This document shows, one piece after another, positions 59,470 to 64,000 of a stretch of 64,000 nt of DNA. Made by a program: the position numbers and the translations under genes. The stretch's first letter is position 1. Each line of letters starts with the position of its first letter. This stretch comes from Ovis canadensis. Its lineage: Eukaryota; Chordata; Mammalia; Artiodactyla; Bovidae. The notes beneath the pieces were generated by a model. The model made no database searches and was not told the DNA's origin. It saw nothing but the letters and a program-made list of their open reading frames with translations. The stretch is from assembly GCF_042477335.2 (NCBI RefSeq), contig NC_091255.1, forward strand, positions 45,982,501 through 46,046,500, read 5' to 3'.

Positions 59470-60300
59470 TTTCTGAGAAGGTAACATTTGAACAAAATCT
59501 TGAAAGAGTAAGGTATGAGGATATATGGGGAGGACATATTCCATGCAGAAAGAACAAAAGGTGGAAAGGCCATTATTAATACATCCCAGGAATAAAAATA
59601 GACCAGTTTGAACAGAGAGGAGGGATCAAGAGGGAGTGTCATTGGAGATGCAGTTAGAAAGATGATGATGGTGGGGGTGGGGGTAGAAGAGGAACCTCTA
59701 TAAATATTAGCTTTATAAGAATTTTGACTTTTACTCCGAGTGAAATGGTGACTCATTAGAGGGTTTTGAGTAGAGGAGTGACATAGTCTGACATATGTTT
59801 TGAAAAGGTAATTCAGAGAAAATAATACTGACAAAGACAGGCAGGGACCCCAGTTGGAGGTTACTGTTATAATCTAGATGAAAAATGATGTAGCTTGAAC
59901 CAAGATGGTAGCAGTGGAGGTGGTAAGAAATGATAGGGTTCCGGTTTTATTCTAAAAGTAGAGACGACAGCATTGATGGATGAGGATGAGAGAATGAGAG
60001 GAATTAAAGATGACTCCAAGGTTTCTGCCTTGAATAGCTGGAATAATGGAGTTGCCATTAACTGAGATAAGGTTTGGCCATATTTAGAGCAGATTTCTTT
60101 TTCTGAAGGTGGAATTAGGATTTCAATTTAACATATTAATTTGAGGTGACTGTTACACACTGAAGTGAGAGCAACAGTCAGCATTTGAATATATGAGTCT
60201 GGGGTCTAGAAGAAAGTCTGGGCTTGAAATATTTATTTGGGAGTTATCAGTAAATAGTTGGCATTTAACATCCCGAGACTGGTTGAGATGATCAAAGAAA
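59470..60300 (+). repeat. ancient L2-like element, left part
   Basis: Long stretch with recognisable old-mammalian-repeat phrases: 'gaaggtaacatttgaacaaa', 'gagggttttgagtagaggag', 'gatgactccaaggtttctgc', 'gggagttatcagtaaatagt'. I believe this is a LINE of the L2 class, but the family name is uncertain. Its continuation is at 62505-62850. 59,000-59,460 is A-rich DNA without a gene. Confidence 0.6.
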
Positions 60301-60374
60301 GAGTATCTAGACACATCAGAGCCAAATTGTCAAAAGACAAAGAGAAAGTTCAAAAGAGGAAGAGGAAAGTGACT

Positions 60375-60612
60375 GACGATGGACAAGGGAATCCTCAATA
60401 AAATTAACAGCTGATTTCTTACTGTAAACTGTGGAGGCCGGAAGGCAGCTGGGAGGACAAATTGAAAGTGATGAAAGAAAAGAACTGTCAGCCAGGATCT
60501 ATTTATGGCAGATATATCCTTTGAAAATTATCGGAGAAATTGACATTCCCAGATAAACAAAGGCTAAGAAAATTCAGCACTAGCAGAATCGCCCTACAAG
60601 AAATTCTAAAAA
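60375..60612 (+). repeat. L1 ORF1-region fragment
   Basis: 'ttaacagctgatttcttact', 'tgacattcccagataaacaa' and 'cgccctacaagaaattctaa' correspond to the same L1 segment seen at 3700-3900. Confidence 0.65.
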
Positions 60613-60945
60613 TGGCTTCCCTGGAGGCTCGTGGTAAAGAATCTGCCTGCCAATTTAGGAGACATGGGTTTGATCCCTGGCCCGGGAAGATCCTACATGA
60701 TGTGGAACGGTTAAGCCTGTGTGCCACAGCTATTGAACCTGTGCTCTAGAGCCTGGGAGCTGCAACTATTGAGCCACATGCAGTAACTACTGAAACCAGT
60801 GTACCCTAGACCTGTGCTCCACAACAAGAGAAGACACAGCAGTGAGACGCCTGGGTACCACAACTAGAGAGTAGCCCCAGCTCGCTGCAATGAAGACTTA
60901 GGGCAGCCGAAAATAAATAAATAAATAAAAGTTTAAAAAAAGAAA
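60613..60945 (+). repeat. CHR-type SINE with AAAT tail
   Basis: Head 'ggcttccctggaggctcgtg', long body ending 'gcagccgaaaataaataaat'. Confidence 0.85.
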
Positions 60946-61067
60946 TGCTAAAGAGAGCCCTTGAGGTGGAAATGATACGACATTAGAGAGTAATTCAAAT
61001 ACACAGGAAGAAATACATAGCATTAGCAAATGTAAATGCATAAGTAAATGTAAAAGACAATACAGGA

Positions 61068-61185
61068 TGGATTTCCCTGGTGGCCCAGTGGTTAAAACTC
61101 TATACTGCCAATGTAGGGGCATGGGTTCAGTCCTTGGTTGGGGAAGTTCTACATGCTTCATGGTGCACCCCCTCTTTTCCTCTTC
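61068..61185 (+). repeat. CHR-type SINE, partial
   Basis: 'ggatttccctggtggcccag' to 'cagtccttggttggggaagt'. Downstream to 61,585 no gene is recognised. Confidence 0.8.
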
Positions 61186-61581
61186 TACCCGATCTGAGAC
61201 CATTACATACAGCAGCAATTATAAAGTTGTGTTAATGAGGTTTATAATACAGTAAGTCCCCTACATACTAACCTTCAAGTTGGGAACTTTCAAGTATTTG
61301 AATATGTGTTCCATCATCATCAGCTGTGAGTGAAATTGCAGCTTGTCCTCTGAATCCTATTGCTGGTGATCTTTCAGCTCTAGGATCTCCCCCACCCTCT
61401 CCTTCCTGCAGTAGGTAACTCTTCTTGTCTGCTCACTCAGTGCCAGCCCCTGTATGCCAGCTATTGTACTGAACCACTGTACTTTTCAAGGTACTGTACT
61501 ATAAGATTAAAAACGTTTTCTTTATTTTTTGTGTTTGTTTTTAATGTATTATTTGTGTGAAAAGTATTATAAAGCTCTTAC

Positions 61582-61660
61582 AATCCAACCAGTCAATCTT
61601 AAAAGAAATCAGTCCTGAATATTCACTGGAAGAACTGATGCTCAAGCTGAAACTCCAATA
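61582..61660 (+). mobile_element. BovB LINE internal scrap
   Basis: 'caatccaaccagtcaatctt ... ctgatgctcaagctgaaact', a short piece of the BovB C-terminal region. Confidence 0.8.
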
Positions 61661-61799
61661 TGGTATATTTTACCACAATTAAAAATACATATGTGCAAAA
61701 TTTTGTTTTTCTAAAAATTGTGTATCACACAACACACACACTACAAGATGGAGGAAAATATATCCAAGTGATATGTAAATAGTTATAAATTGTTTTTAA

Positions 61800-61905
61800 C
61801 AGCTACCCACTCCAGTATTTTTGTCTGGAGAATTCCATGGACACAGGAGCCTGGTGAGCTACAGTTCATGGAGTCCCTAAGAGTGGGACACGATTGATTG
61901 ACTAA
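61800..61905 (+). repeat. Bov-tA SINE fragment
   Basis: 'agctacccactccagtattt ... gggacacgattgattgacta'. Confidence 0.8.
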
Positions 61906-61919
61906 GATATATTTTATTT

Positions 61920-62275
61920 ATCGACATTTATTTTTGGCCAAGCCTTGTGGCTTTCAGGATCTTAGTTCCCCAACCAGAGACTGAACCCAAACCATTACCC
62001 TTAGCAGTGAAAGCACCGAGTCCTAACCACTGGTTGTTGTTTAGTCGCCAAGTCATGTCCAGCTCTTTTGTGACCCCATGGAGTGTAGCCCGCCAGGCTC
62101 CTCTGTCCATGGGATTTCCCAGGCAAGAATACTGGAGTGGGTTGCCATTGCCTTCTCCAGGGGCTCTTCCCAATCCAGAGATCGAACTAGTCTTCTGCTT
62201 GGCAGGTGGATTCTTTATCACTGAGCCACCTGGGAAGCCCCCTAACCACTGGACTTGCCAGGGAATTTCTATAAA
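61920..62275 (-). repeat. CHR-type SINE split by a Bov-tA insertion
   Basis: The reversed CHR copy runs to 62033, is interrupted by a reversed Bov-tA (62034-62240), and resumes at 62241. CCTAACCACTGG stands on both sides (62022-62033 and 62241-62252), a perfect 12-bp target-site duplication. Confidence 0.93.
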
Positions 62276-62504
62276 TACTTTTTAATGGCCTGTCACAACT
62301 TCTAGACAGAGAACCAAATAATCTGAAAAATACATCTGTTAACAATGATTGCCTCTGGATTTTTAGGTTATAAGCAACACAGGCCTTAATTAATTTTTTT
62401 AAAAAAACTTTTAATTGTATATAATGAACATACATACATTTACTTTGAAAAATCAAATATATCAGTTAGCAATGAAAACATACCTTTTGGTTCAAAGTTG
62501 AAAA

Positions 62505-62850
62505 AGAATGAGTGTAGATAGAGGAGATCAGTCTTAAGAGGTCAAGGAAATGAGGGGAGCTAGCAAAGGAGTCTGAGAAGGAATGGCTAGGGCAGTAGGA
62601 GGATAATTAGGCAGAGTCATGGCTTGAAAGTCAAATTCGAAAATGTTTCAAGGTGGGAGTGGTCCACTGTCTCAACGGGTGCTGAGACTAGACTTGACCT
62701 AGACTTGAGGAGGAGACCTAGACTTGAATCAGAGGAGACCTAGACTTGAATTCTGGATGGAGCAACCTGGAGGTCATCTGTGAACTTAAGGGATGTTTTG
62801 TGGCTTGGTGGGAGTGAAAGATGATTTAGAGTGGGTTTAAGAACATAGTT
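62505..62850 (+). repeat. ancient L2-like element, right part
   Basis: 'agtgtagatagaggagatca', 'ggagtctgagaaggaatggc', 'caacctggaggtcatctgtg' continue the element of 59470-60300. Contains four spaced copies of CTAGACTTGA (62688, 62699, 62718, 62740). Confidence 0.55.
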
Positions 62851-63675
62851 ATTTGTCATCATTTTAAATGACCATTTAACTAAAATGTACTTTGAAAATT
62901 AGTAATCAAAGGAAAATAAATGAGCACTGGCCTTGCCTTTCCAGTAGGAACAGTATTTTAGGATAATCAAATAGATTCAGTTGACAAAGAAAAACCTTCC
63001 TGAATAATCTAGAATTTCAGCATCATAATATTGCAAACTCTATGAAATTACTGATTCTGTCAAAGATTATGAATTGGTTTAAAACCATCAGGAGAAGGAG
63101 CAGATGGGAAGTGGACATTGTGTAGTGCCAAAGTCACAACACAGAGCTTACTTTCTAGTTACATCGGGGAAATCTAATTTAAGATAAAGGATATGGCTGT
63201 CTTCACCCTGGGCCAGTGTCTAATACTGCTGTCACAATCGGCGTCACTAGATATTGTGCTTTACAATGAGATGCAAAATGAAATATACATCATTTATTGT
63301 ATACTTATTCAAAGTCATTTACCTTAAAACCATTAAGACTTTAGATCTAACTTTCAGTTTATAAGAAATTCAGATGATAGAGAAACAAACTGAATAATAT
63401 CATGAAGAAGCAACCAGACAAATCCAGAAGGAAGGACATATGGGCTAGTGCCTTCAATAAGTTAGTGTCATAATGTATGGCCATAGGTTGAGTAGGATAT
63501 GGACATATCAGTTATAGAGGACATTTTTGGGACAATTGGGAAAATTTGATTATGGTTTAGGTGTTAGATGAGATGAAAAATTTCCATTTTGGAAAGGCAG
63601 AGATGATTAACTGATAGAGAGAAATTACCTGGTGCTATGTATGATGTGATCTCATGTTGATTTAAAAAAACCCAT
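62851..63675. other. unique AT-rich intergenic sequence
   Basis: No gene or repeat recognised. Confidence 0.5.
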
Positions 63676-63679
63676 ACAG

Positions 63680-63910
63680 GGACTTCCCAGGGGTCCAGTG
63701 GCTAAAACTCCATGTTCCCAATGCAGGGGGCCCACGTTCAATCTTTGGTCAGGGAGTTAGACCCCACATGCCACAACTAAGTGTTCAAAAGCTGCAGCTA
63801 AAAGATCCTGTATGCTGCAACTAAAGAACCTGCATGCTGAAACAAAGATCAAAGATCCCATGTGCTGCAACTAAGACCTGGCTCAGCCAAATAAATAATA
63901 AATATTTTAC
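63680..63910 (+). repeat. CHR-type SINE
   Basis: 'gggacttcccaggggtccag' to 'ggctcagccaaataaataat'. Confidence 0.87.
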
Positions 63911-63919
63911 AAATCCATA

Positions 63920-64000
63920 CATTGAACCCGCACACTGTTGGTGGGAATGTAAACTGTTGCAACCACTGTGGAGAACAGTATGAAGATTCCTCAAAAAATT
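63920..64000 (+). repeat. L1 ORF2 3' fragment, cut by window end
   Basis: 'cactgttggtgggaatgtaa' and 'ggagaacagtatgaagattc' are a highly conserved part of mammalian L1 near the end of ORF2. Confidence 0.85.

Overview
ORGANISM. This is nuclear DNA of a ruminant, almost certainly a bovid. The three genes recognised have GT-AG introns and encode near-identical orthologues of human proteins. The repeats are those expected of bovids: BovB (RTE) LINE fragments, Bov-tA and Bov-A2 SINEs, and cetartiodactyl tRNA-derived CHR-type SINEs, on a background of older L1, L2, MIR and hAT-Charlie relics. The gene order matches human 17q21.32 (GIP - SNF8 - UBE2Z - ATP5MC1 - CALCOCO2), read in the opposite direction. 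The sequence does not fix the species. LAYOUT. Positions 1-330 probably hold the last exon and poly(A) signal of GIP on the + strand (inferred from synteny and a weak sequence match). From 330 to about 14,400 is intergenic DNA dominated by nested retroelements: an L1 broken by SINEs and a BovB, and two joined BovB fragments. SNF8 (+, 8 coding exons, 258 aa) runs from 14,647 to 22,015 behind a compact CpG-rich promoter. UBE2Z (-, 7 coding exons, predicted 356 aa) runs from 38,393 down to 25,454, with a 3'UTR of nearly 2 kb and a strong CpG island at its 5' end; it converges on SNF8. From 38.7 to 46.8 kb lie repeats and unique DNA. ATP5MC1 (-, 4 coding exons, 136 aa) runs from 48,876 down to 46,895, with a probable non-coding first exon ending at 49,470 and a CCAAT-rich promoter. 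From 50 to 64 kb is intergenic, including an inverted pair of BovB copies and a series of CHR-type SINEs. HOW THE GENES RELATE. They do not form an operon or pathway; each is an independently promoted housekeeping gene. SNF8 is an ESCRT-II subunit that sorts ubiquitinated membrane cargo. UBE2Z is the UBA6-specific E2 for ubiquitin and FAT10. ATP5MC1 supplies the c-ring subunit of mitochondrial ATP synthase. HONEST LIMIT. I found no undescribed system. The most useful leads are regulatory or structural: a possible second (divergent) promoter upstream of ATP5MC1 with YY1-like and ZNF143-like motifs, the probable GIP terminal exon, an inverted BovB pair, and a poly(T)-only insertion with a target-site-like duplication. 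Exon borders were placed by hand from splice consensus and reading-frame continuity. Repeat borders are approximate because no repeat search was possible.
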